Assembly: GCA_026692885.1 (NCBI GenBank)
Contig: JAPLNJ010000814.1
Span: 1 to 14,794, forward strand
Source: Planctomycetota bacterium
Lineage (GTDB): Bacteria > Planctomycetota > Planctomycetia > Pirellulales > Pirellulaceae
Reading direction: 5' to 3'
DNA length: 14,794 bases
Of the stretch, positions 1 to 7,334 are shown one piece after another. The notes under the pieces are model-generated. The model saw only the letters and a program-made list of their open reading frames with translations, made no database searches and was not told the origin of the DNA. The position numbers and the translations under genes were made by a program. How positions within the stretch are numbered: the first letter of the stretch is position 1; each line of letters begins with the position of its first letter.

Positions 1-300
1 TTCGAGTTGAAGTGGGCCAACAAACCCAAGTACCGCCAGCCGCAGACGCACCGAGTGCGGATTCCGGTGGGCCGCTGGATACACCTGAAGGCGTGCCTTC
101 ATCTATCCGAGATGCCGGACGGTCGAGTGGAGCTATGGCAAGATGGCAAGAAGCTGATCGACCAGCAGGGACAAACCCTGCCATTGGCCGGTGCGATTTA
201 CGACAGCCTGGAAATCGGCATCAGCGCCCACAGCTTTGGCCCGAACGCCGCCACGGTCTACGTCGATGACGTGGCGATCTCCGACAAGCCCCTCGATTGA
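1..300 (+). CDS. 3' end of a secreted jelly-roll (polysaccharide-lyase/LamG-like) protein
   Basis: The reading frame is open from the first base and ends at TGA 298-300, so only the last 99 residues are visible. They read like the final strands of a concanavalin-type beta sandwich: a GRWIHLKACLHL strand, then DGRVELWQDGKKLID, and a closing VYVDDVAISDKPLD strand. The pattern of 'vector-like' strand, G-x-V-E-x-W-x-D-G-K and terminal VDDV is what I know from the heparin-lyase-like and LamG-like domains of planctomycete secreted proteins that bind or cleave polysaccharides. Which of these it is cannot be settled from the C-terminus alone, because catalytic residues would lie upstream. A small gene starts 50 bases downstream on the same strand, so the two may be co-transcribed. 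Confidence 0.6.
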   Translation, partial: FELKWANKPKYRQPQTHRVRIPVGRWIHLKACLHLSEMPDGRVELWQDGKKLIDQQGQTLPLAGAIYDSLEIGISAHSFGPNAATVYVDDVAISDKPLD

Positions 301-350
301 CGTGCTTGCCGCTTCGACACAGCAGCCGAGAAGGCGAAGAGGAATTCCCA

Positions 351-785
351 ATGGACTGGCTGACCAAGCAGGCCAAATTCGCCGAAATTTCGGCTGCGAC
401 CACACGCTGCCTTGCCGAGCCAGTCCGACCGATTGTGGTTCTGCTGGTGGTCGCCCTGGTGGGCGTGTGGCCCGCTATACTGCTACACTGGCACCGGCGC
501 ACACGATATCGACGGTGGTCCTGGCGGCCTCGAAAGCAGCAGTGTCACGTTCGACCACGTACAACACATCCATGATGGCGGCGTCGTCCTGGCTCATGGT
601 CATTATCCGATGTCGAAGATCCGTTGAATCGCCGGGTGTCCGTATTCTGCCCCTCCGGTCAAGACCTGGAGGTTCTCCGTGATCTGGACTTCGCCACTGC
701 CGTGTGTGTGTCCACACAGTACAAGGAGCCGAGATTTCGGGTTTCCGATCCGCTGAGTCCTTCAGTCCAGGACGTGCCAAAGTAA
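351..785 (+). pseudogene. Small membrane-anchored protein gene, apparently with two compensating frameshifts
   Basis: An ATG at 351 has a good ribosome site (AGAGGA, 338-343, 7-base gap) and opens MDWLTKQAKFAEI, followed by one hydrophobic helix around residues 27-44 (VRPIVVLLVVALVGVW). This frame runs into TGA at 573-575. From about 477 to 600 the coding-like frame is the next one (+1), giving GTGAHDIDGGPGG and then VTFDHVQHIHDGGVVLAHGHY with codon use typical of the neighbours. From about 606 the original frame again looks coding (DVEDPLNRRVSVFCPSG, later TAVCVSTQYKEPRFRV) and ends at TAA 783-785. Read through both shifts it would be a protein of about 145 residues with a short cytoplasmic end, one membrane span and an outer domain. 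The family is not recognised. It stops 2 bases from the convergent aldo/keto reductase. Two sequencing errors, or two overlapping small genes, would explain it equally well. Confidence 0.5.
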
Positions 786-787
786 CC

Positions 788-1918
788 TCACTTGAACTGC
801 TCCGACACTTGCCGCAGCATCGTGCCAACCGGGATTTGCTGCGGACATTTCTCTTCACAAGTCCCGCAGTCCAGGCAGGCACTTGCCCGCTCCGCCTCGG
901 ACAAGGAATGGTACAGGTTTCTGCAAAGCACGGCACTGCTCCCCTTGAACAGGGTGGCGTGATTGTAGAGTTCAAAGTTGTTGGGAATGTTCACGCCGTT
1001 GGGGCAGGGCAGACAGTAGCCGCACTTCGTGCAGGGGATCGGGGACAACGCCTTGTACGCCTCCTGCGCTCTGGCGATCAAATCCATTTCCTGCTGATTG
1101 AGCAATCCGATTCCCGACCGGCAGGCACTTTCGACGTTTTGCTGCACCTGCTCCAAGGTGCTCATGCCGCTCAGGACCAGCGATACCTCCGGTTTGTTCC
1201 ACAACCAGCGTAAGGCCAGGTCAACCGGACTGCGCTGCGGATCGATGCTGCCCCAGATGTCCTGGATCGGTTCTGGTGGATTGGCCAGAGTGCCGCCGAA
1301 AAGCGGTTCCATAATGACCACGCCCAGTCCCTTGGCGGCAGCATACTTTAGCCCTTGGGTGCCAGCCTGCACATCCTCATTGACGTAGTTGTACTGGATC
1401 TGGCAGAGCGACCAGTCGAAGCCATTCACGATGTCCACAAACGCCTCGTAGCCGTCGTGGAAGGAGAAGCCAAGTTCGCCAATCCGGCCACTGCGTTGGG
1501 CGTGTTCCGCCCACTCCAGCACTCCGATGTCCCGCATCTTCGACCACGACTTCTTCTGTAGGCAATGCAGGAGGTAGAAGTCGATGTGATCGGTCTGGAG
1601 GCGGGTAAGCTGCTCTTGGAACAGGCGGTCGCAGTCAGCCAGACTGGCGACATGCCAGATGGGAAGTTTGGTGGCCACGGCAACCTTTTCTCGATAGCCA
1701 CCGGCCAACGCCTTCCCGATCACCACCTCGCTGTTGCCGCCGTGGTACACGTAAGCCGTGTCGATGTAATTCACGCCGGAATCAACGGCACACCGGATCA
1801 TTTCGATGGCTGCGGGCTCGTCAACTTCAGCTTCACGACCCGTAGTGGGTAGTCGCATCGCCCCGAAGCCGAGGGCAGAGACCGAGGTCTTGTTCTTTCC
1901 TAACGTTCGGTACTTCAT
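788..1918 (-). CDS. Aldo/keto reductase with C-terminal [4Fe-4S] ferredoxin-like domain
   Basis: This 376-residue protein is a TIM-barrel aldo/keto reductase of the subgroup carrying a C-terminal iron-sulfur domain. The N-terminus (LGFGAMRLP) is the usual first strand, and the catalytic tetrad is visible as D53 and Y58 (in YIDTAYVYHGGNSE), K84 (VATKLP) and H118 (DFYLLH). The C-terminal 80 residues hold two cysteine groups: C296-C299-C302-C305 in CTKCGYCLPCPNGVNIP and C348-C351-C354-C358 in CLDCGTCEEKCPQQIPV, the pattern of a two-cluster ferredoxin-type fold. It is expected to be cytoplasmic and to reduce a carbonyl compound with NAD(P)H or reduced clusters; the substrate is unknown. The ATG at 1918 overlaps the HD gene stop as ATGA, so translation is probably coupled. 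It ends only 2 bases from the convergent small gene, with no obvious hairpin terminator between them. Confidence 0.93.
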   Translation of the reverse strand: MKYRTLGKNKTSVSALGFGAMRLPTTGREAEVDEPAAIEMIRCAVDSGVNYIDTAYVYHGGNSEVVIGKALAGGYREKVAVATKLPIWHVASLADCDRLFQEQLTRLQTDHIDFYLLHCLQKKSWSKMRDIGVLEWAEHAQRSGRIGELGFSFHDGYEAFVDIVNGFDWSLCQIQYNYVNEDVQAGTQGLKYAAAKGLGVVIMEPLFGGTLANPPEPIQDIWGSIDPQRSPVDLALRWLWNKPEVSLVLSGMSTLEQVQQNVESACRSGIGLLNQQEMDLIARAQEAYKALSPIPCTKCGYCLPCPNGVNIPNNFELYNHATLFKGSSAVLCRNLYHSLSEAERASACLDCGTCEEKCPQQIPVGTMLRQVSEQFK

Positions 1919-2496
1919 CGTTCGATTCCGTCCGTATCTGGACGCCTTCCCTCAATCCCCAATTCCTCGGCATGGGGTTTCAGAGCGTCGATCACAAATT
2001 GGACGTGTTGATCGAAATCCACGCCGAGCAGTTCGACGCTGCTGCGGATGATTTCCCGGTCCACCTTGGCGGCAAAGGCTTTGTCCTTCAGCTTCTTCTT
2101 CACACTCTTCGCTTCCAGGCTGGCGATCCCATCTGGCCGCACCAAGCAGCAAGCGACGACGAAGCCAGCCAGTTCATCGCACGCCAGCAACGCCTTGTCC
2201 ATTTCGCCCTTGGCGGGCAAGTTCCACTTCGTCTGGTGGAAAGCCACGGCGTAAGCGATGTCCTCCTCGCCCTGTTCCTTCAACCAGTCCACAATTCGTC
2301 GAGGATGTTCTTCAGGCCACTGGTCGTAATCAGCATCGTGTAACAACCCGGTGATGCCCCAGATCTCTGGATCGCCACCACACTTCGTGGCGGCCGCCCG
2401 CATCACCACTTCCACCGACCGGGCATGGTTCAACAATGACGGGTTCTTCGTCCACGCCTGGAGCAACTCCAGGGCTTGCTCACGGGGCAAGGTCAT
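1915..2496 (-). CDS. HD-domain phosphohydrolase
   Basis: The protein has the HD-superfamily metal-binding pattern spread over its first half: H24 (NHARSVE), the H53-D54 doublet (LLHDADYD), H64 (EEHPRRIV) and D107 (ACDELAGFV). Its size (193 residues) and the NHARSVE...LLHDADYDQWPEEHP layout match the predicted-hydrolase group often filed as COG2316, presumed to act on a phosphorylated small molecule in the cytoplasm. The C-terminal third (KSVKKKLKDKAFAAKVDR onward) is basic and helical, as in that group. I chose the ATG at 2496 because a GGAG (2506-2509) lies 9 bases upstream; a TTG at 2517 would add seven residues. Its stop overlaps the ATG of the aldo/keto reductase by 4 bases, so the two form one operon. 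Nothing in the sequence tells the substrate or a link between the two enzymes. Confidence 0.85.
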   Translation of the reverse strand: MTLPREQALELLQAWTKNPSLLNHARSVEVVMRAAATKCGGDPEIWGITGLLHDADYDQWPEEHPRRIVDWLKEQGEEDIAYAVAFHQTKWNLPAKGEMDKALLACDELAGFVVACCLVRPDGIASLEAKSVKKKLKDKAFAAKVDREIIRSSVELLGVDFDQHVQFVIDALKPHAEELGIEGRRPDTDGIER

Positions 2497-2541
2497 GATT
2501 CTGTTCTCCGGCTGCAATTCATAGTCATCTGCGCAGCGGAC

Positions 2542-2776
2542 TCAAAGGTCGTTCTTTGGCATCCTGCTTGTGCATCGAGACCACCGCTCCTCGACAACTG
2601 CTTGGCACAACAGTACGAGATTCAGTTCAGCGGCTGATTGTACCGGGCGTAGGCAAAATCCGCAGCATCCCATTGCCCCCCGCTGGAACTCGTCGCCCAC
2701 GGGTCTGGACGGTTTGATGCCCTGCTCTTCGGCAGCAGCACACGCCGGATCGACACGCGGTGACAGGCTCTTCTGG
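2542..2776 (-). other. Open but start-less reading frame next to a transposase scar
   Basis: Reading the minus strand from about 2776 there is one uninterrupted frame of about 78 codons ending at TGA 2542-2544, without a convincing start codon. It encodes stretches such as CAAAEEQGIKPSRPVGDEF and SAAELNLVLLCQAVVEERW, which look more like protein than the two other frames. It could be the 3' end of a gene cut off by the insertion or deletion that left the transposase fragment just upstream, or chance openness. No family is recognised. The remaining bases up to the HD gene (2497-2541) hold only that gene's leader. Confidence 0.25.
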
Positions 2777-2890
2777 TATCCTCGCCCGCTTCAACACCGA
2801 CGCAGCGCGACCACCTCGGTTCAGTAGGGACTGTAACTGTTCCCGCTCCTCGGCCTCCAGCCGAACCACATACTTGGCGTCCTTGCCCAT
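2777..2890 (-). pseudogene. IS630-like transposase N-terminal remnant
   Basis: An ATG at 2890 with an AGGAG-type ribosome site just upstream opens MGKDAKYVVRLEAEEREQL and continues to ASVLKRARI. This is the start typical of IS630-type transposases, where a YVVRLxxEER segment and KRARILLKAD lead into the helix-turn-helix. After KRARI (about base 2777) the similarity stops: the expected LLKAD, the helix-turn-helix and the DDE catalytic core are absent. The frame runs on to 2627 with low-quality sequence rich in Cys and Arg. Only about 38 residues of a 300 to 350 residue protein remain, so the element is dead. I could not identify its terminal repeats. The family name is from memory of the motif; a search would be needed to place it more precisely. 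Confidence 0.6.
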
Positions 2891-2964
2891 ATCTGCTCTC
2901 CTGGTAAATGAAACCACCGGAGGAGCAATTGCACGACTTCCGAGAACCCGTCAATTCAGACTTG

Positions 2965-2990
2965 AAGGGGCACTAGGGGTGGCCCCTTTT
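2965..2990. terminator. Hairpin with flanking T run downstream of the TolC-family gene
   Basis: AAGGGGC (2965-2971) pairs with GCCCCTT (2982-2988), with two further inner pairs (AC with GT) and a small loop. The T run (2987-2990) is on the plus strand, so read that way it is a classic intrinsic terminator, although no plus-strand gene needs it. It lies 14 bases beyond the stop of the minus-strand TolC-family gene and could also act, more weakly, for that transcript. Confidence 0.5.
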
Positions 2991-3003
2991 GAACTCTTGG
3001 GAT

Positions 3004-5043
3004 CTACGGAGACGTCGCGGGCTCTGATGGCCCTTCGGGAAGATTGTCTTCGGAGGACTCTGACGTACCCGTCGAAGTCGCTTCCGACAAGCCCGCTTGT
3101 CCCCCGAACCAGGACTTGCTGAGTACATAGTTCAGGAGTTTGGGGGAACGTGCTGCTTTGCCTTTGCTTAGGAGCACCGAGTCGCTGGTGATCGCCTCAG
3201 GTCCTTCCGTCAAATGAACCTGGCAGTACTCCAAGAGCGAACCTTTTTCGAAGTGCACGTTTTTGACGGCAATCATGTACTCCGCGAGCGCGCGCTGGTA
3301 CTGGACGTCCCGGTCGGCAAAACGCCGTTCCGCGTCGATGAGTTGATCGAGATTGACGGGCAGCCGTCCGCGCAACTTCTCCTGCAGGATGTCGACCTGT
3401 TTTTTGGCTGCTAAACGGCAGTTGTAGTTTGTCTGGCAGAAGTCGTAGGCCCGGTAGACATCCGCGACCGCATTGCTCAGATCGTGAAGGACCTGCCGCT
3501 CCTGCTCCTGCATGATGGCTCGTTCGCGTGCCAACTGGAGTTGCGCGTTACGCACCGCTGCGTGGGCGCGGCGGAAGCCGACCGGAAAGATCAACTCGCC
3601 ACCCAGCTGCCACTCCTGGTAATGGCCTCCGAAGAGGTTGCCCAGCGAACTGTTGCCGAAGTCGGAAAAGGCGGGGTCGAACGCATCTTGCGGCGAGTTA
3701 AGGAGATTCTCGCCCAGGCCGCGCCAACGGTAACGACTGACAAGATCGAGCCGTGGCAAGAGGAAGTTGCGGCTGGCGATCAGTTCCATTTCCCGACGGC
3801 GGACGTGCAGTCGCTGGCGGCAGATCTCTTCGCGTCGCGTAATGCCTTCCGCTACGACGCTGTTCCAATCGTAGCTGATCGGTGCCATCGTGGGCTCATC
3901 CGCGGGACGAATCAGACGGTCGCTGTTGACTTCCAGGCCGAGCACCAGACGCAACCGGCGTTCCGCAACCTGGACTCCTCCCACGCCGCGAAATGTACCG
4001 CCACTGCTGCCGTTGAAGGTGCTCGTACGATCCAAGATACGGCCTGTCAGGGCCTCATGCACGTCCTCCTCGAACCGGTAGTATTGTTCCCGGAACTGAG
4101 CCTCGCGTTCGGCGACCCCACCGGGCTGTTGAGCCAGCAATAGCCCCTGGACGGCGCGCCACGCCTCCAAGCTGCCGTCGCGGGCCTCGATCTTCGCGGC
4201 CAAGTCCCGATAGGCAAAGTACAAGTCCCAGTACGCGTTCTCCACGTTGCTGACCAAGTCGCGTAACGCGATCCGGAAGTCGACCAGACCGACTTCGGTG
4301 TTCAGACGTGCCACGATGATCCCTGCGTTGATTCCCGGGACGGCGTTCGGCCCCGCGATTCGGTTGAATTCGACTCCGGCCCCCTGTAGCAACGGCTGAC
4401 GCACCTCGGCTTCCAGGATCGTTTCCCAGGAATACGGAAACTGGTTCCCGGCTGCGTTGTTGGCATCGTACGTGACCGTGTTACGCAGGAACATCTGGGT
4501 GCCGGCCGCAGCTTGCTTGCTGACCTGCGATTGCCAGACACCCAAGTCCTGTTGAAAAATCCTGGCTCCCCCCGCCGTAAAGAAGTTGTTGAGCATGCGA
4601 TCGTTCTTCTCGACGAACACGCTGGTGCTCACCTGCGCGTCGAAGGCGCTCAGGGCACCCTCCATCCCGGTGCGCGGTTCACTGGCGTCGATCGCGGGGC
4701 CGTGAATTGTGCGGATGCTGGCTGGCGAACGGATCACGGTGCCGCCCAAATCGCGCAGGACCGGCGATCGCGTAACCGCGATCTGGATCGCGTCTTCCAG
4801 CCGCAGGTCCCACCACTCCTTGGGGTCGCTTGGGTCACGCGGATCCCGGATCGTTCGCGGCGACGACACGTCACTCTGGAAATCCGTGACAATGGCTTGC
4901 GAATCCGGGAAGGCCGTGGCTCTGGCCAGGCCCCGATAGTGGCTCAGATCGGCTTCAAAAACCGGGTTCTTTTCGCGCAGCATGCACCCTGCTGCCGAAA
5001 TGGCAAAGACGCTCACCAATACCCAGACCAGTTTGGGATACAT
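3004..5043 (-). CDS. TolC-family outer-membrane efflux lipoprotein
   Basis: This 679-residue protein belongs to the outer membrane efflux (TolC/OprM) family. From the ATG at 5043 it begins with a lipoprotein signal: a hydrophobic stretch to residue 19 and Cys20 in AISAAGC, so the mature end should be lipid-anchored. The opening RLEDAIQIAVTRSPVLRDL (about residue 80) is the usual first helix, and VENAYWDLYFAYRDLAAKIEA and LQLARERAIMQEQERQVL are long amphipathic helices of the periplasmic barrel, present in two repeats as expected. It is longer than typical members (about 450 to 500 residues), with extra loops and a Pro/Ser/Glu-rich tail. A TTG two codons upstream (5049) is the other possible start; I prefer ATG although no clear ribosome site precedes it. 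It is divergent from three adaptor-type genes and most likely forms the outer-membrane duct of their export complex. Confidence 0.9.
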   Translation of the reverse strand: MYPKLVWVLVSVFAISAAGCMLREKNPVFEADLSHYRGLARATAFPDSQAIVTDFQSDVSSPRTIRDPRDPSDPKEWWDLRLEDAIQIAVTRSPVLRDLGGTVIRSPASIRTIHGPAIDASEPRTGMEGALSAFDAQVSTSVFVEKNDRMLNNFFTAGGARIFQQDLGVWQSQVSKQAAAGTQMFLRNTVTYDANNAAGNQFPYSWETILEAEVRQPLLQGAGVEFNRIAGPNAVPGINAGIIVARLNTEVGLVDFRIALRDLVSNVENAYWDLYFAYRDLAAKIEARDGSLEAWRAVQGLLLAQQPGGVAEREAQFREQYYRFEEDVHEALTGRILDRTSTFNGSSGGTFRGVGGVQVAERRLRLVLGLEVNSDRLIRPADEPTMAPISYDWNSVVAEGITRREEICRQRLHVRRREMELIASRNFLLPRLDLVSRYRWRGLGENLLNSPQDAFDPAFSDFGNSSLGNLFGGHYQEWQLGGELIFPVGFRRAHAAVRNAQLQLARERAIMQEQERQVLHDLSNAVADVYRAYDFCQTNYNCRLAAKKQVDILQEKLRGRLPVNLDQLIDAERRFADRDVQYQRALAEYMIAVKNVHFEKGSLLEYCQVHLTEGPEAITSDSVLLSKGKAARSPKLLNYVLSKSWFGGQAGLSEATSTGTSESSEDNLPEGPSEPATSP

Positions 5044-5305
5044 AGGCAACAGCGGTAAGGATCAAGGCCCACCACAAGTATTCGGGAACGGCAACAGCGT
5101 CCGCCGATTCGGGTCCTATTCTATTGATCGGCACGGACCGCACGCATAATCGCTAATTCCCTAAAAATCGGAAGACTCGGCGCGTCATGTGCATGTTTCG
5201 CAAATACTCCACACGACGCCCTTTACCAGCGGAAGGAGGCGATGTGATTTCTGAAGTCTCGACCCGGTGATTCGCCACGGGGTTGGCGATATAATGCCGC
5301 GTACC
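5044..5305. promoter_or_regulatory. Divergent promoter region between TolC-family and GAF/HlyD genes
   Basis: These 262 bases separate two divergent starts, so they should hold promoters for both. Candidates I can see on the plus strand are TTGATC (5124-5129) with CATAAT (5145-5150), but the 15-base spacer is short, and a perfect TATAAT at 5290-5295 without a good -35. If the second is used, transcription would begin only a few bases before the ATG at 5306, giving a nearly leaderless message. On the minus strand a TAGAAT-like box lies near 5116-5121. None is convincing alone. The region also holds the leader ORF described separately. Confidence 0.3.
5233..5270 (+). promoter_or_regulatory. Strong ribosome site with an eight-codon leader ORF
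   Basis: AAGGAGG (5233-5239) is the best ribosome site in the window, yet the long gene does not start there. It sits 4 bases before GTG 5244, which opens an eight-codon frame (M-I-S-E-V-S-T-R) ending at TGA 5268-5270. That stop overlaps a GTG (5267-5269) in frame with the GAF/HlyD protein. An ATG at 5242 followed at once by TGA is a second possible mini-ORF. The arrangement suggests translational coupling or a regulatory leader, but could be chance. Confidence 0.3.
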
Positions 5306-7306
5306 ATGAACGATGATTTTGACCTGGCCCAACCGCCCGATTCCGACGGTGTATGGCAGACCATCGAGAAATCGCTCGACGAAATCGCGCAGTTGGCGAA
5401 GGCAGACTTGACGGTGGGCGAGTTTCACGCCGGGCTGCTGGAACACGTGGTCCGCGCCTTAGCCGCCATCGGGGGTGTCGTGTGGTTGGTCGATCGGGAT
5501 GGCCAATTGCAGCTCGATTACCAGTTACATCTGGAAGATGCGTTGCTCACGATCGATGAGGCAGGCCAGCAGTCGCACTCTCAATTGCTCCACAGCATCC
5601 TCCGAAACGGGCGCCCCCGGCTGATGCTGCCGCACACAGGGGACGCGGAGTTGAGGAACCCGACGTCGCTGCTCTTGATTCTCTGTCCGCTCGCGGTGCA
5701 CGGCGCGCCGCTGGGCGTGGTGGAGATCTTTCAGCGACCGGAGACGAGCGCCGCACTGCAGCGCGGTTACCTGCGGATCTTGACGACGGCCTGCGAGTTG
5801 GCGGGTGATTTTCACCGCGATCGGCAGCTGCAAGAACTTGCGCAGCGAGAAGCGTTCGGGAACCAGTTGCGTCAGTTCTCGCTGGCGGCCCACGCCTCGC
5901 TGGAGCTACGTGCGACGGCGTACGCACTGGCCAACGAAGGACGTCGGCTCATCGTGTGCGACCGCCTCAGCGTGATTGTCCGCCGAGGATCAAGGGCTCA
6001 GTTGGTGGCGATCAGCGGTGTCGATACATTCCAGCGACGAGCGAGCGTGGTCCAGCGGTTGGAAGCGTTGGCCGAACTGGTCTCGGCTACGGGGGAACCT
6101 CTCTGGTATCCGGACGACCGGGCTCCGCGCGCACCGCAGTTGGAAACGGCACTGCAGGCCTACCTCGACGAGGCGCACGCCCGGTTTCTGGCCGTGGTGC
6201 CCCTGCGAGACGCTCGCGCGCCTCAGCCCGCGTCCGCGAGATCTCCGGGAACGCTGGTCGTCGAGCAGTTCTCCTCCCCGTTGGACGACCGCGTACGGCC
6301 GCGTCTTCAGGCGGTCTGCGACACGGCCGCGTTGGCACTCCGCAGTTCCTTGGAGTACGAGGGCATTCCCTTATTGCCGTGGCTACGTCGGGTGCACCGG
6401 GCCAGCTGGTACGCGCGGGTCGAGCGGTTGCCGAGGCTCCTGACCGTGGCGGGCCTGGCGCTCGCCTTGCTCCTGGTCGCATTCCTCGTGCCGGCCGACT
6501 TTCAGATCACGGCTCGCGGTGAACTTCAGCCGCGCCGACGCTACCACTTATTTGCTCCGAGCGACGGCGTGGTTGTCGCCTTGCCGAAAAGACAGGGCGA
6601 CTCGGTTCGGCGCGGTGAAGTGGTGATCATCCTCTCGAACCCCAAGCTGGATCTGGAGTTTGCCGAGATTGCGGGGAAGCTGCGCACTAGCGAAGAGCAA
6701 TTGGCGGCCGTTGGTGTGGCCCGCCTGCGCAACGATGCGGCGGCGGTCAACACGCGCGACCGGCTGGAACTGACGGCTCAGGAGGAACAGCTGAAAGAGC
6801 GGATGGGGGGATTGGAAAAGCAGCTGCAGATTCTGACCGAGCAACGGCAAGCGTTGGAGGTGCCGAGTCCCACGGACGGTCAGGTGCTCACCTGGGATGT
6901 GGAGCGACTGCTGGCCTCACGTCCGGTGCAGCGCGGGGAGCGGTTGTTGACCGTGGCCGATTTGAGCGGACTGTGGGAACTGGAACTGCGGATCGACGAC
7001 GATCAGGCGGGACACGTGGTGGCGGCCCGGCAGGCTCTGGGGGAGCGGTTGGAGGTTTCCTTTCTCCTGGCGACCAATCCCGGCGTGTCGTACGCCGGGA
7101 CGATTCGTGAAGTGGCGACCGCGACGGACGTCGATGACGCCGGACGCCCCCAAGTGCTGGCCGTCGTGGACCTCGCTGGGGCGGACCTGCCGCAGCCTCG
7201 GCCAGGCGCGACGGTCGTCGCGCGCCTGCATTGCGGCCGCCGATCGATCGGCTATGTGTGGCTTCGCCAGGTGTGGGAGGCCATTCAGTCTCGGATCCTC
7301 TTTTGA
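5306..7306 (+). CDS. GAF-GAF-TM-HlyD fusion: sensor-coupled membrane-fusion protein
   Basis: This protein of about 666 residues joins a cytoplasmic sensory half to a periplasmic adaptor half. Residues about 32-172 and 187-352 look like two GAF-type domains (for example GGVVWLVDRDGQLQL, LLLILCPLAVHGAPLGVVEIF, RFLAVVPL and TLVVEQF strands). One membrane span follows at about 378-397 (LLTVAGLALALLLVAFLVPA). The rest is HlyD-like: a first lipoyl half (LFAPSDGVVVALPKRQGDSV), a coiled-coil hairpin of about 70 residues, the second half (EVPSPTDGQVLTWDV) and a beta-barrel domain (LWELELRIDDDQAGHV). The adaptor should dock with TolC and an inner-membrane partner; the GAF half could sense a small ligand or another protein. 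Start choice is uncertain: ATG 5306, ATG 5294 and GTG 5267 are in frame. The next adaptor gene follows after 28 bases, so they form an operon. Confidence 0.85.
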   Translation: MNDDFDLAQPPDSDGVWQTIEKSLDEIAQLAKADLTVGEFHAGLLEHVVRALAAIGGVVWLVDRDGQLQLDYQLHLEDALLTIDEAGQQSHSQLLHSILRNGRPRLMLPHTGDAELRNPTSLLLILCPLAVHGAPLGVVEIFQRPETSAALQRGYLRILTTACELAGDFHRDRQLQELAQREAFGNQLRQFSLAAHASLELRATAYALANEGRRLIVCDRLSVIVRRGSRAQLVAISGVDTFQRRASVVQRLEALAELVSATGEPLWYPDDRAPRAPQLETALQAYLDEAHARFLAVVPLRDARAPQPASARSPGTLVVEQFSSPLDDRVRPRLQAVCDTAALALRSSLEYEGIPLLPWLRRVHRASWYARVERLPRLLTVAGLALALLLVAFLVPADFQITARGELQPRRRYHLFAPSDGVVVALPKRQGDSVRRGEVVIILSNPKLDLEFAEIAGKLRTSEEQLAAVGVARLRNDAAAVNTRDRLELTAQEEQLKERMGGLEKQLQILTEQRQALEVPSPTDGQVLTWDVERLLASRPVQRGERLLTVADLSGLWELELRIDDDQAGHVVAARQALGERLEVSFLLATNPGVSYAGTIREVATATDVDDAGRPQVLAVVDLAGADLPQPRPGATVVARLHCGRRSIGYVWLRQVWEAIQSRILF

Positions 7307-7334
7307 CGGCGACAGGTACTGGGAGATCTCGCGG

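Noticed and set aside
475..975. 166-codon minus-strand open frame across the end of the reductase and the small broken gene
   Set aside because: Its protein is Arg/Ser/Pro-rich and it overlaps the certain reductase C-terminus; it is the antisense shadow of better supported frames.
7107..7334. Longer start for the periplasmic adaptor at 7107
   Set aside because: It would overlap the preceding adaptor by 200 bases and bury the clear signal peptide that begins at ATG 7335, which has its own ribosome site.
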